From contig JAAENB010000870.1 of NCBI GenBank assembly GCA_024224995.1, forward strand, positions 1 to 16,127: a DNA stretch of 16,127 bases. The letters run 5' to 3'. The notes below the pieces were generated by a model. That model saw nothing but the letters and a program-made list of their open reading frames with translations, did not search any database and was not told where the DNA came from. Of the stretch, positions 1 through 6,274 are shown piece by piece (the first letter of the stretch is position 1; each line of letters opens with the position of its first letter). A program made the translations under genes and the position numbers. The DNA is from a bacterium (GTDB lineage Bacteria; Spirochaetota; UBA4802; UBA5550).

Positions 1-96
1 CATCCTGGGAGAACAGCGTTAATAAATGAATTGATAATCGACGAAGATTATAGAGGCATGGGAATAGGGGAAAAATTAATTTCGAAAATAAATTGA
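1..96 (+). CDS. GNAT-family N-acetyltransferase, C-terminal fragment
   Basis: The gene enters from outside the window, and 31 codons are visible before a TGA at 94-96. The peptide contains INELIIDEDYRGMGIGEKLI. This matches motif A of GNAT acetyltransferases: a beta strand (ELIID), then the acetyl-CoA pyrophosphate loop of the R/Q-x-x-G-x-G/A type (here YRGMGIG), then a helix. Acetyl transfer from acetyl-CoA to an unknown amine is the family role; the substrate cannot be told from this piece. GNAT domains normally continue 40-60 residues beyond this loop, through the strand and helix of motif B. Here the protein ends after eleven more residues, and I find no continuation in another frame. It therefore looks truncated at its 3' end. 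The stop overlaps the possible TTG start of the next ORF. Confidence 0.7.
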   Translation, partial: HPGRTALINELIIDEDYRGMGIGEKLISKIN

Positions 97-419
97 CTTT
101 TTTGAATATTGATAGTATAATCCAGTCAGATATAATTTATCATGAAAGGGTTGCCCTTGATGATTCTCAGAGAGAGCATTTAAAATATTACGACAGCCTT
201 GTTCAAACATGCGATAAAAATATTAACGAAAAAAACATAGATGAAAAACAAGAACTGGGCAGCGGTGAATTCGTATCTTTATTGCTTAAAAATGGAGCGG
301 ATGTTAAATTAAGGGATAACAGCGGCAAAAATATCATAAAACTGGTAAATACGGATTCTGATGATTTTACAACAATAGTGAGCCTTCTGGTAGAGTCCGG
401 CGCGAATAAGGATGATTAA
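93..419 (+). CDS. Ankyrin-repeat-like protein without an ATG; possibly a 5'-truncated remnant
   Basis: This is a 108-codon frame whose only plausible start is TTG at 93, overlapping the upstream stop as TTGA, an arrangement seen in translational coupling. No methionine codon occurs anywhere in the frame, and no ribosome binding site lies at a useful distance. The C-terminal half (about residues 60-108) reads as one and a half ankyrin repeats: a helix with SLLLKNGADVKLRDNSGKN, then SLLVESGANKDD. The N-terminal half is charged and unrecognised. The next gene, 21 bp downstream, is also an ankyrin protein. The ORF may be a coupled cytoplasmic gene or the 3' remnant of a larger ankyrin gene fused to the GNAT fragment. 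I cannot decide between these from sequence alone. Confidence 0.45.
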   Translation: MTFLNIDSIIQSDIIYHERVALDDSQREHLKYYDSLVQTCDKNINEKNIDEKQELGSGEFVSLLLKNGADVKLRDNSGKNIIKLVNTDSDDFTTIVSLLVESGANKDD

Positions 420-440
420 TTTTGTACAAGGAGTTCTCAA

Positions 441-1220
441 ATGAAAAAAAAGCAAATCTCCATCTTTTTATTATTAATTTGTGTATTTAGTTGTACATCA
501 AAAAACCCTGCCCAAAATTCAAATGAATTAAGAACTGAATTATTTGAAGCTGTTAAAAAAAATGAGATAGAAAAAGTAAAAAAAATTTTGAGCGAAGGAA
601 TTGATATTGATATTAAAAATAAGGCAGGGGAGAGCGCTCTTGTTCTCGCCATTCTTAATGATCATTTTAAAACAGCTGATTTTCTAATATCAAAAAACGC
701 GAATATAAGCATAGAAGACAAATTTGCCTCGGTACCTCTTAATGATATTCTTTTAAAGGGCAATATGAAACAGGTCAATTATTTAGTGTCAAAAGGAGCA
801 ACGGTGAATGACTATACCATTTTTGCTGCTGCCCGCAACTCTTATTATTCAGATAAAATGATCCGGGTTGTCCTTGAGATTGGAGGTAAAATTGATTTCC
901 GGAGAGGAGATGGTTACACTCCGCTTATACTTGCCTCTTATAATGGAAATCAATTATCTGTTAAACAATTAATTAAGTCCGGAGCAAAGCTCAACATTAA
1001 AGATAATAATGGCTGGACCGCCTTAATGCACGCGTCAAATTATTATTACGAACAAAATAAAGAACGGTTTATAAATGTTGTGCGTCAGCTCCTTTCAGCC
1101 AAAGCATCCGTGAAAATAAAAAATAAAGAAGGAAAAACCGCTCTGGATATTGCTATTAACAAAGGGCATTGTACTATTTCGCTTCTTCTTAAGGGAGCAG
1201 GCGCGAAAATAAGATATTAG
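441..1220 (+). CDS. Ankyrin-repeat lipoprotein
   Basis: A 259-residue protein. It starts with a lipoprotein signal peptide: Lys 2-4, a hydrophobic core at residues 6-16, and a lipobox VFSC with the lipidated Cys18. The mature protein should be anchored to a membrane facing the periplasm or cell surface. Residues 32-259 form about seven ankyrin repeats. The clearest are residues 157-189 (GYTPLILASYNGN, then a helix and SGAKLNIKDNN) and 191-229 (GWTALMHASN). The last is a short capping repeat (GKTALDIAINKGH, then KGAGAKI). Ankyrin arrays bind other proteins; no partner is indicated here. The start is supported by AAGGAG at 428-433, seven bases before the ATG. It lies 21 bp after the preceding ankyrin ORF and probably shares its transcript. 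Confidence 0.85.
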   Translation: MKKKQISIFLLLICVFSCTSKNPAQNSNELRTELFEAVKKNEIEKVKKILSEGIDIDIKNKAGESALVLAILNDHFKTADFLISKNANISIEDKFASVPLNDILLKGNMKQVNYLVSKGATVNDYTIFAAARNSYYSDKMIRVVLEIGGKIDFRRGDGYTPLILASYNGNQLSVKQLIKSGAKLNIKDNNGWTALMHASNYYYEQNKERFINVVRQLLSAKASVKIKNKEGKTALDIAINKGHCTISLLLKGAGAKIRY

Positions 1221-1315
1221 AATGTTTAGATAAGCCCTTTCTAGCTACGATTAATCAAAATTTTGTCAAGTTTTTTGAAAACCTCGCTCCCTTCACAAGA
1301 TGCTGCAATAATGGA

Positions 1316-1344
1316 TTGACAGGTGTTGCGGATTATTTTATACC
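1316..1344 (+). promoter_or_regulatory. Sigma-70-type promoter upstream of the HEAT-like gene
   Basis: A perfect -35 TTGACA (1316-1321) is followed by a 17-bp spacer and a -10-like TATACC (1339-1344, four of six matches). It sits about 160 bp before the ATG at 1506 and would give a long untranslated leader. The assignment rests only on consensus and spacing. Confidence 0.45.
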
Positions 1345-1414
1345 GTTGTTATTTCAAGAGTAGTAGATTCGATTGTATTAGCTTTTCTATTATCTATTTC
1401 TTAAAATTGAATAA

Positions 1415-1426
1415 TTTCGCGCGAAA
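1415..1426. repeat. Perfect 12-bp palindrome TTTCGCGCGAAA
   Basis: TTTCGCGCGAAA is identical to its reverse complement. It stands out as a GC-rich core in very AT-rich intergenic DNA. It lies 80 bp before the gene at 1506 and downstream of the promoter-like site at 1316-1344, where an operator could act. No bound regulator can be named. Confidence 0.5.
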
Positions 1427-1505
1427 AAACGTGCCAACATTTTTCTAGTCATAACGATAAAACAAAAAGGTATTTCTAATAATATTATGAGTAAAAGAAA
1501 ATGAT

Positions 1506-2042
1506 ATGAGTGAAAAAATAAATATACTTACGCAAAAATACACAAATAGAGAAATTTCATTTTCTCAACTTAAAGAGGAAATGAGGAATGATATCAAAAA
1601 TAAACAAGAGTTAGAATCATTATTTGAAGTCATCATTTCCAATAAAGATTCTAAATGCTTAGAAATTGCACTTTATCTCCTTTGGGATTTAGAAGAAGAG
1701 CAGGAATTTATATACATACTCCATCGTTTATTACTTGAAAAATGGCATACAAGATATGAAGAGATAATCCATGATTTACAAAACAAAGCAAACCCAATTA
1801 GCATCTTATATATTAAAACGGCAATGCAAGAGAAGTATGAATATTTAGAATCATATGGCACAGGAACAAGACAATTTATCAATCAGTGTGGTCACGCATT
1901 ATGGTCAATTGGCACAACTGAATCTATTGACGTTATAAGAGAATTATCAAATTCGAATGATCCAATTTTGAAAGATGAAATGCTATATAGGATTGATCAA
2001 ATTGATGGCATCAATGAGTATGAAAGGAATTATGACCTTTAA
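1506..2042 (+). CDS. HEAT-like alpha-helical protein of unknown function
   Basis: A 178-residue cytoplasmic protein with no signal peptide or membrane segment. It is almost entirely helical by composition. Residues 95-170 look like paired HEAT-type helices: NPISILYIKTAMQ, then a helix ending near GTGTRQF, then NQCGHALWSIGTTESIDVIREL, then SNDPILKDEMLYRIDQI. Helices of this kind occur in scaffolding proteins and in several immunity proteins that neutralise polymorphic or contact-dependent toxins, often as stand-alone genes. No toxin gene is next to it, so an orphan immunity role is only a guess. The start has no strong ribosome binding site (AGTAAAAGAAAATGAT precedes the ATG), but the frame is open and well formed. 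It appears to have its own promoter, and hisS downstream has another, so it is probably monocistronic. Confidence 0.65.
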   Translation: MSEKINILTQKYTNREISFSQLKEEMRNDIKNKQELESLFEVIISNKDSKCLEIALYLLWDLEEEQEFIYILHRLLLEKWHTRYEEIIHDLQNKANPISILYIKTAMQEKYEYLESYGTGTRQFINQCGHALWSIGTTESIDVIRELSNSNDPILKDEMLYRIDQIDGINEYERNYDL

Positions 2043-2101
2043 TTCACTCATACATAACCTGTCAATTCGTCAGACAGTAAGGGCGTAACGGTTTCACAAA
2101 C

Positions 2102-2130
2102 TTGCAATTTCCCGGCTTGTATTTTATAAG
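2102..2130 (+). promoter_or_regulatory. Promoter of the histidyl-tRNA synthetase gene
   Basis: TTGCAA (2102-2107) and TATAAG (2125-2130) are separated by exactly 17 bp, 66 bp before the ATG at 2197. Both boxes match the sigma-70 consensus at five of six positions. No T-box specifier structure was recognised in the short leader. Confidence 0.6.
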
Positions 2131-2196
2131 TTTGCGGAATGTTTATACCCGGATTCAAGAGCGCGCGGGACTAAAAAAGAAAGGATTTAATATAAA

Positions 2197-3573
2197 ATGG
2201 CAATGAGAAGTACAATTTCCGGTTATCCTGAATGGTTGCCGGAAGATAGGATAATCGAACAAAGAATCATAAATATAATTCAAGATAAATTCGAATTATT
2301 CGGTTTTGCACCAGTTGAAACACGTTCTGTTGAACCGCTTAATGTAATTTTGTCAAAGGGTGAAACTGACAAAGAAATATATACCTTGCGTCGGTTGCAG
2401 GCAAATAAGGACGAAGGCAATAAGGAGATAGGATTACATTTTGACCTAACTGTACCTTTTGCCCGATATGTTATTGAGAATAAAAATGAACTGATTTTTC
2501 CTTTTCGTAGATACCAAATTCAGAAGGCATGGAGGGGGGAAAGACCTGGTTTGGGTAGATATAGAGAATTCCTGCAAGCAGACATTGATTTTGTTGACAC
2601 GCGTCCACTTAGCATACAAAGTGATATCGAAATAATCACTCTTATTCAAAATGTATTGAATAGCTTACCGGTTCCGAGGATGCAAATTCAAATTAACAAT
2701 AGAAAGCTACTTGAAGGTTTTTATCGAGGACTTAATATCAATAATACCACAAATGTATTAAGAATTGTGGATAAGCTTGATAAAATTGGACCTGAAAAGG
2801 TCATTGCTACTCTTGTCGAAGATTTGCAAATCAATCTCGACATTGCGGAAAAATGTGTAAATCTTGGAAATATAAAAACAAATAATCCTGATAAGTTAAA
2901 AAGCGCTGTATCAGATTGCGGGATTGAACATCCTTTGCTTACTGAAGGATTAGATGAAATAACCGCACTTCTGACTCATGTTCCTTCCACTGGAAAAATG
3001 GATGTAATAGCTGATCTCAGCATAGCAAGGGGGTTTGATTACTACACAGGAACCGTATGTGAAGTCAAATTTGTTGATTTTCCAAAGTATCCAACAATAG
3101 CAGCCGGCGGAAGATACGACAATCTTGTATCTGACGGAAAATCAAAACTCCCTGGCATTGGCATGTCAATTGGAATAACAAGAATGTTAGGAATCTTGCT
3201 ACATGAGCGAGTTTTGAAAAGCTCACGCAAAGTTTCTTCTGCTGTAATGGTTGCTATGGTATCTGAGCAACAAAGAGTGAATTCAAATAGGATTGCAAAT
3301 AATCTAAGGAATAGAGGAATACCATGCGAAGTCTATCCCCATGTTTTAAAATATGGTAAACAGATTGCTTATGCAGATAAAAAAGGAATACCATTTGTAT
3401 GGTTTCCACCAGAGGACGGCAAAGGTGATGGTGAAATACGAGATTTGAGAACCCGAGAACAAAAAAATACAAGCTCTGAGACCTGGTTGCCATCGAACAT
3501 TGACCTTGAAATTCAAATAGAGCATGACGACGAAGTTATTAAATCTTTATTAACAAACAAGAGCTACACTTGA
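2197..3573 (+). CDS. hisS: Histidine--tRNA ligase (atypical subtype)
   Basis: A 458-residue class II aminoacyl-tRNA synthetase that charges tRNA-His with histidine using ATP. Motif 2 spans residues 105-131 (QKAWRGERPGLGRYREF, then QADID). The histidine-binding signatures are ARGFDYYTGTVCE (277-289) and AAGGRYDNL (302-310). Motif 3 is PGIGMSIGITRM (319-330). GLHFDLTVPFARYV (79-92) carries the conserved DLTVPFAR. Residues about 347-440 form the anticodon-binding domain. The usual N-terminal P(R/K)GTxDxLP motif is replaced by ISGYPEWLPEDRIIEQR, which marks a divergent subtype. Length is slightly above the usual 420-430. AAAGGA lies about 11 bp before the ATG. Downstream is only a weak hairpin. 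This could be the sole or a second HisRS of the genome. Confidence 0.93.
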   Translation: MAMRSTISGYPEWLPEDRIIEQRIINIIQDKFELFGFAPVETRSVEPLNVILSKGETDKEIYTLRRLQANKDEGNKEIGLHFDLTVPFARYVIENKNELIFPFRRYQIQKAWRGERPGLGRYREFLQADIDFVDTRPLSIQSDIEIITLIQNVLNSLPVPRMQIQINNRKLLEGFYRGLNINNTTNVLRIVDKLDKIGPEKVIATLVEDLQINLDIAEKCVNLGNIKTNNPDKLKSAVSDCGIEHPLLTEGLDEITALLTHVPSTGKMDVIADLSIARGFDYYTGTVCEVKFVDFPKYPTIAAGGRYDNLVSDGKSKLPGIGMSIGITRMLGILLHERVLKSSRKVSSAVMVAMVSEQQRVNSNRIANNLRNRGIPCEVYPHVLKYGKQIAYADKKGIPFVWFPPEDGKGDGEIRDLRTREQKNTSSETWLPSNIDLEIQIEHDDEVIKSLLTNKSYT

Positions 3574-3621
3574 ACCCCGTGTAAAAGAAGAGAGAGCCCT
3601 CTGTGTCAATATAGCTGTCGC

Positions 3622-3658
3622 CTGAATAACTAATGACAGGAACGCCTGGATCATTCAG
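3622..3658. terminator. Hairpin between convergent genes
   Basis: CTGAAT (3622-3627) pairs with ATTCAG (3653-3658) around an inner stem CAGG-AACG-CCTG (3637-3648). It lies between the end of hisS and the end of the convergent gene at 3661. No T-run follows on either strand, so a terminator role is only suggested by position. Confidence 0.3.
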
Positions 3659-3660
3659 AA

Positions 3661-4062
3661 TCATTCATCAATGGAAAGTGAACGTCTCATAACAAACTTT
3701 GCTAAAACCGCAGAAATGATTGAAAGCAGAAGAATTGGTCCGAAAAAAACCGACATCGCTCCAATAACCCCGGGTATCCAGTGATAACTATGGATCAAAA
3801 GTATTGGAATTATTATTGTAGGGGCAATTAATATAATGGATATTTTAAAAACAACTGTGCCCTGCTTTTTTTCAGGCTTCGTTTTAATTATCAATTTCAC
3901 GATTGAATAGATAATGAAACAGAGTAACAGTATTCCAATTACAAGAAAATAGAGGAAGGTAAAACAAGAATGAATAAGGCCATCAATATCCCGAGCCCAC
4001 ACAGTAGCCGGATAGCAAAGAGTAACAGCTATAACAAGTATATTCGTAATTTTTCCAGACAT
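3661..4062 (-). CDS. Small integral membrane protein
   Basis: A 133-residue protein. It begins with a likely cleavable signal peptide: the hydrophobic stretch ILVIAVTLCYPATVWA, with cleavage probable after residue 23, before RDIDG. Three further hydrophobic spans follow, at about residues 33-56, 70-90 and 94-120. The short basic loop after the first contains KTKPEKKQG, and the tail is charged (RRSLSIDE). No enzymatic motif or known family was recognised. The start is supported by AAGGGA about eight bases upstream of the ATG. It lies 61 bp downstream of the BamE-like gene on the same strand and is probably co-transcribed with it, so a role at the envelope is plausible but unproven. Confidence 0.65.
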   Translation of the reverse strand: MSGKITNILVIAVTLCYPATVWARDIDGLIHSCFTFLYFLVIGILLLCFIIYSIVKLIIKTKPEKKQGTVVFKISIILIAPTIIIPILLIHSYHWIPGVIGAMSVFFGPILLLSIISAVLAKFVMRRSLSIDE

Positions 4063-4123
4063 ATTATTTCCCTTACTTTCAGTATAGTACCAATAATTTT
4101 AAAAATCGTCAAGCTTTTTATTA

Positions 4124-4603
4124 TTAGGAAATCCCCCGGCCTTCAGCTAACTTGTTGTCTCTGAATAAAATTGTCTGTTTTACAAAACGGCTGCTCCAGT
4201 AAACCCAGCGGTCTTGTTCCAGGGTTAACGTTTCATGCCGCGGAGGATATCCCCTGGCCATAAGAACCTGCTCTTTGGTCATGTCCAGTTTAAGGACACC
4301 TCCTTTAATAGCAGACTGCATCTCATCGGAGAATCCGGAGAGGTCTGTAGGCGAGAGGGAAAACATTTCATCGAATAATGTATTTATATCTTTTTTTGTG
4401 TAGCCCGGTACATTTATGATCGAAACAATGTCTTTAGTATCAACAAGTGTAATTCGAATATTCTGCGCGCTTTTCTTCAGGATTCTCACTCTGGTGTTGA
4501 TCGGGACCATGGCACCGCGGGTGTAGTTTGTGGCAAGGTGCTTCCCGGCTTCAAAATAAAAACAAAAACGGGTGTAGTATTCATCTGCGTTAGCATAACT
4601 CAT
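4124..4603 (-). CDS. BamE/SmpA-like domain protein lacking a signal peptide
   Basis: A 159-residue protein. The C-terminal region (about 101-159) resembles the SmpA/OmlA (BamE) fold. GGVLKLDMTKEQVLMARGYP corresponds to the 'G-M-x-x-x-Q-V-x-x-x-x-G-x-P' helix, followed by RWVYWSSRFVKQTILFRDNKL, the W-x-Y strand and the 'F-x-x-x-x-L' strand. The N-terminal part (FEAGKHLATNYTRGAMVPINTRVRI) belongs to an unrecognised conserved-looking region that reads like a small beta domain. BamE-type proteins are normally outer-membrane lipoproteins of the beta-barrel assembly machine. This one has no signal peptide, and the ATG has a good AGGAGAG site, so the start is secure. It is probably cytoplasmic and not a true BamE. 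The small membrane protein follows 61 bp later. Confidence 0.6.
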   Translation of the reverse strand: MSYANADEYYTRFCFYFEAGKHLATNYTRGAMVPINTRVRILKKSAQNIRITLVDTKDIVSIINVPGYTKKDINTLFDEMFSLSPTDLSGFSDEMQSAIKGGVLKLDMTKEQVLMARGYPPRHETLTLEQDRWVYWSSRFVKQTILFRDNKLAEGRGIS

Positions 4604-4636
4604 AGTTCTCTCCTGTTTGAATTATTAAACAGTCAC

Positions 4637-4664
4637 ATACTAATTCAACGGTCCTGGAAATCAA
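4637..4664 (-). promoter_or_regulatory. Promoter for the BamE-like gene
   Basis: On the minus strand TTGATT (4664-4659) and TAGTAT (4642-4637) are 16 bp apart, about 34 bp upstream of the ATG at 4603. This suggests the two small genes downstream can be transcribed without the CoA-transferase gene, which ends 162 bp earlier. Confidence 0.4.
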
Positions 4665-4765
4665 TAAAAAAATTATGGATAAAGATAAATGAATAGTACT
4701 GCGACCACTGGGGGGCAGCAGGAACTATAGCATGATAGTATTTTTTTGTAAAGATGGGGGGTAAT

Positions 4766-6166
4766 TTATTCAATCTTATTGCTCAGACGCCATATCTTCA
4801 TCTTTTCGGCCTCTTTGATTAAGTCCTCCCTGAAATCGGGATGAGCAATGCTAATGAGCTTCTCTGCCCGCATCCACGTGGAACAGGCCGCGAGTTTTAC
4901 CGCGCCATACTCTGTTACAATGAAGTCAACCGCTTGCCGTGGTACTGTTACAATTGTTCCCGGATCAAAAGTGGGTAAAATTCGTGACCTGGTCTCTCCG
5001 TTTTTATCCTTATAGGTAGATGAAAAGCATATAAAACTCTTCCCCCTGTGAGAATAATAAGATCCCAGTACAAAATCAAGCATACCGCCGTTTCCCGATA
5101 CTTGATTGGGGACACCATCAATGACCAGGCTTTCTGCGTTGACCTGAGAGAAAAGGTCTATCTGCAAGGCATTATTAATACTAATAAAATTATCGATTTG
5201 ACCAATGACATCGGCACTATTGGTATAGCTTACGGGGTATGCCAGAAGTCCGGGATTATTATCAATAAAGTCATACATGTACTGGCTTCCCAACGCGAAG
5301 GTATAGGCACAGAGATCATGGTCAATATTCTTTTTACTTCCATTGATTTTGCCTGCTTCAATCATCTTTACAAAGGCATCAACAAACATTTCAGTATGGC
5401 CTCCGAGATTTTTTAAATCGGATTCTGCTATCATTTCTCCTACAAGATTCGGCATACTGCCAATTCCCAATTGAATACAACATCCATCACTAATGTAATT
5501 CATAATATGATCTGCAATCTGTTTGTCCACATTACTGTGATCTGCCGAAGGAGCACAGAAAAGCACCTGGTCTTCCGGTGCTTCTACAATATAATCTACT
5601 TTGGAAATATGAACATTATTCTCCACACCAAGACAATGGGGTTGATTTTTATTCACTTCAAGAATAACTGCATCTGCCGTATCCACACTGGCTAAAGCAT
5701 GGGAGCATTGCGGACCAAAGTTAAAGTAGCCAAATTTATTCATCTCACCAACCTGGCAAATCGCAATGGCCTTTACATTTTTGTTATTATCCGGTTGATC
5801 ATAAAGAGCAGACCGAAAGGATCTTGGACGGCTGTGTCTATGGTAAAAGGGCGCTCTCTGGTATAGCATTGGGGAATAATATGGTTTACCATTGAATTCC
5901 AACATACGGGTTAACTTTGTCCAATGCCAGTCTGTGTAGAGGAAGTTCTCAGGATGATTTGCTACCTGAGGTAGTGGAGGCACTGTGGCTGTTGAAAAAA
6001 TACTAACATCGGAAATTTCCCCTGCTCTTTTGGCCAGGGCTTCATCACATACTACAGGTTTTCCGTTGAAAGATCCATAATCAACAACATCACCGGAATT
6101 TACAATTTGGACTGCCTTATCTGCAGAAACCAATTTTGATTTATACTCTTTATAATAATCGTTCAT
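4766..6166 (-). CDS. Butyryl-CoA:acetate CoA-transferase-like acyl-CoA transferase
   Basis: A 466-residue cytoplasmic enzyme of the acetyl-CoA hydrolase/transferase family (family I CoA-transferases). It moves CoA between a short-chain acyl-CoA and a free acid such as acetate through a glutamyl-CoA thioester. Recognisable elements, in order, are [14 protein letters not shown] near residue 24, GIGSMPN (234-240), GGHTEM with the expected catalytic Glu259 (the position equivalent to Glu238 of 4-hydroxybutyrate CoA-transferase), [15 protein letters not shown] (291-305), [12 protein letters not shown] (354-365), and the C-terminal [20 protein letters not shown]. The whole pattern is closest to butyryl-CoA:acetate CoA-transferases of anaerobes, though a propionyl or 4-hydroxybutyryl substrate cannot be excluded. 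AAAGGAAAGGA precedes the ATG. Its neighbours are not pathway genes, so it looks like a stand-alone metabolic gene. Confidence 0.9.
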   Translation of the reverse strand: MNDYYKEYKSKLVSADKAVQIVNSGDVVDYGSFNGKPVVCDEALAKRAGEISDVSIFSTATVPPLPQVANHPENFLYTDWHWTKLTRMLEFNGKPYYSPMLYQRAPFYHRHSRPRSFRSALYDQPDNNKNVKAIAICQVGEMNKFGYFNFGPQCSHALASVDTADAVILEVNKNQPHCLGVENNVHISKVDYIVEAPEDQVLFCAPSADHSNVDKQIADHIMNYISDGCCIQLGIGSMPNLVGEMIAESDLKNLGGHTEMFVDAFVKMIEAGKINGSKKNIDHDLCAYTFALGSQYMYDFIDNNPGLLAYPVSYTNSADVIGQIDNFISINNALQIDLFSQVNAESLVIDGVPNQVSGNGGMLDFVLGSYYSHRGKSFICFSSTYKDKNGETRSRILPTFDPGTIVTVPRQAVDFIVTEYGAVKLAACSTWMRAEKLISIAHPDFREDLIKEAEKMKIWRLSNKIE

Positions 6167-6202
6167 ATTCCTTTCCTTTGTCTAAGTTACAATGAATAAC
6201 AC

Positions 6203-6231
6203 AAAATGTGGACCATACTATTTCCTGTCAA
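6203..6231 (-). promoter_or_regulatory. Possible promoter of the CoA-transferase gene
   Basis: On the minus strand a perfect TTGACA (6231-6226) is followed after 17 bp by CATTTT (6208-6203), a poor -10 box, 36 bp before the ATG. The good -35 box supports independent transcription; the weak -10 limits confidence. Confidence 0.35.
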
Positions 6232-6274
6232 CCATGTTACTAATCCTCTTGACTTAATTTTTCAGAAGATTTTC

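Noticed and set aside
1221..2196. Integron cassette array with attC sites around the small orphan genes
   Set aside because: The gene content looked cassette-like, but I found no paired RYYYAAC and GTTRRRY core sites flanking a palindromic spacer. The small dyad CTGTC/GACAG at 2059-2077 is too short and lacks the cores.
4724..4747. Hairpin ACTAT-AGCATG-ATAGT followed by T8 on the plus strand as a terminator
   Set aside because: No plus-strand gene ends there, the stem is five AT-rich pairs, and in the direction of the flanking minus-strand genes there is no T-run.
5048..5695. Plus-strand frames opposite the CoA-transferase gene
   Set aside because: They overlap fully with a strongly conserved enzyme on the minus strand and have no family resemblance of their own.
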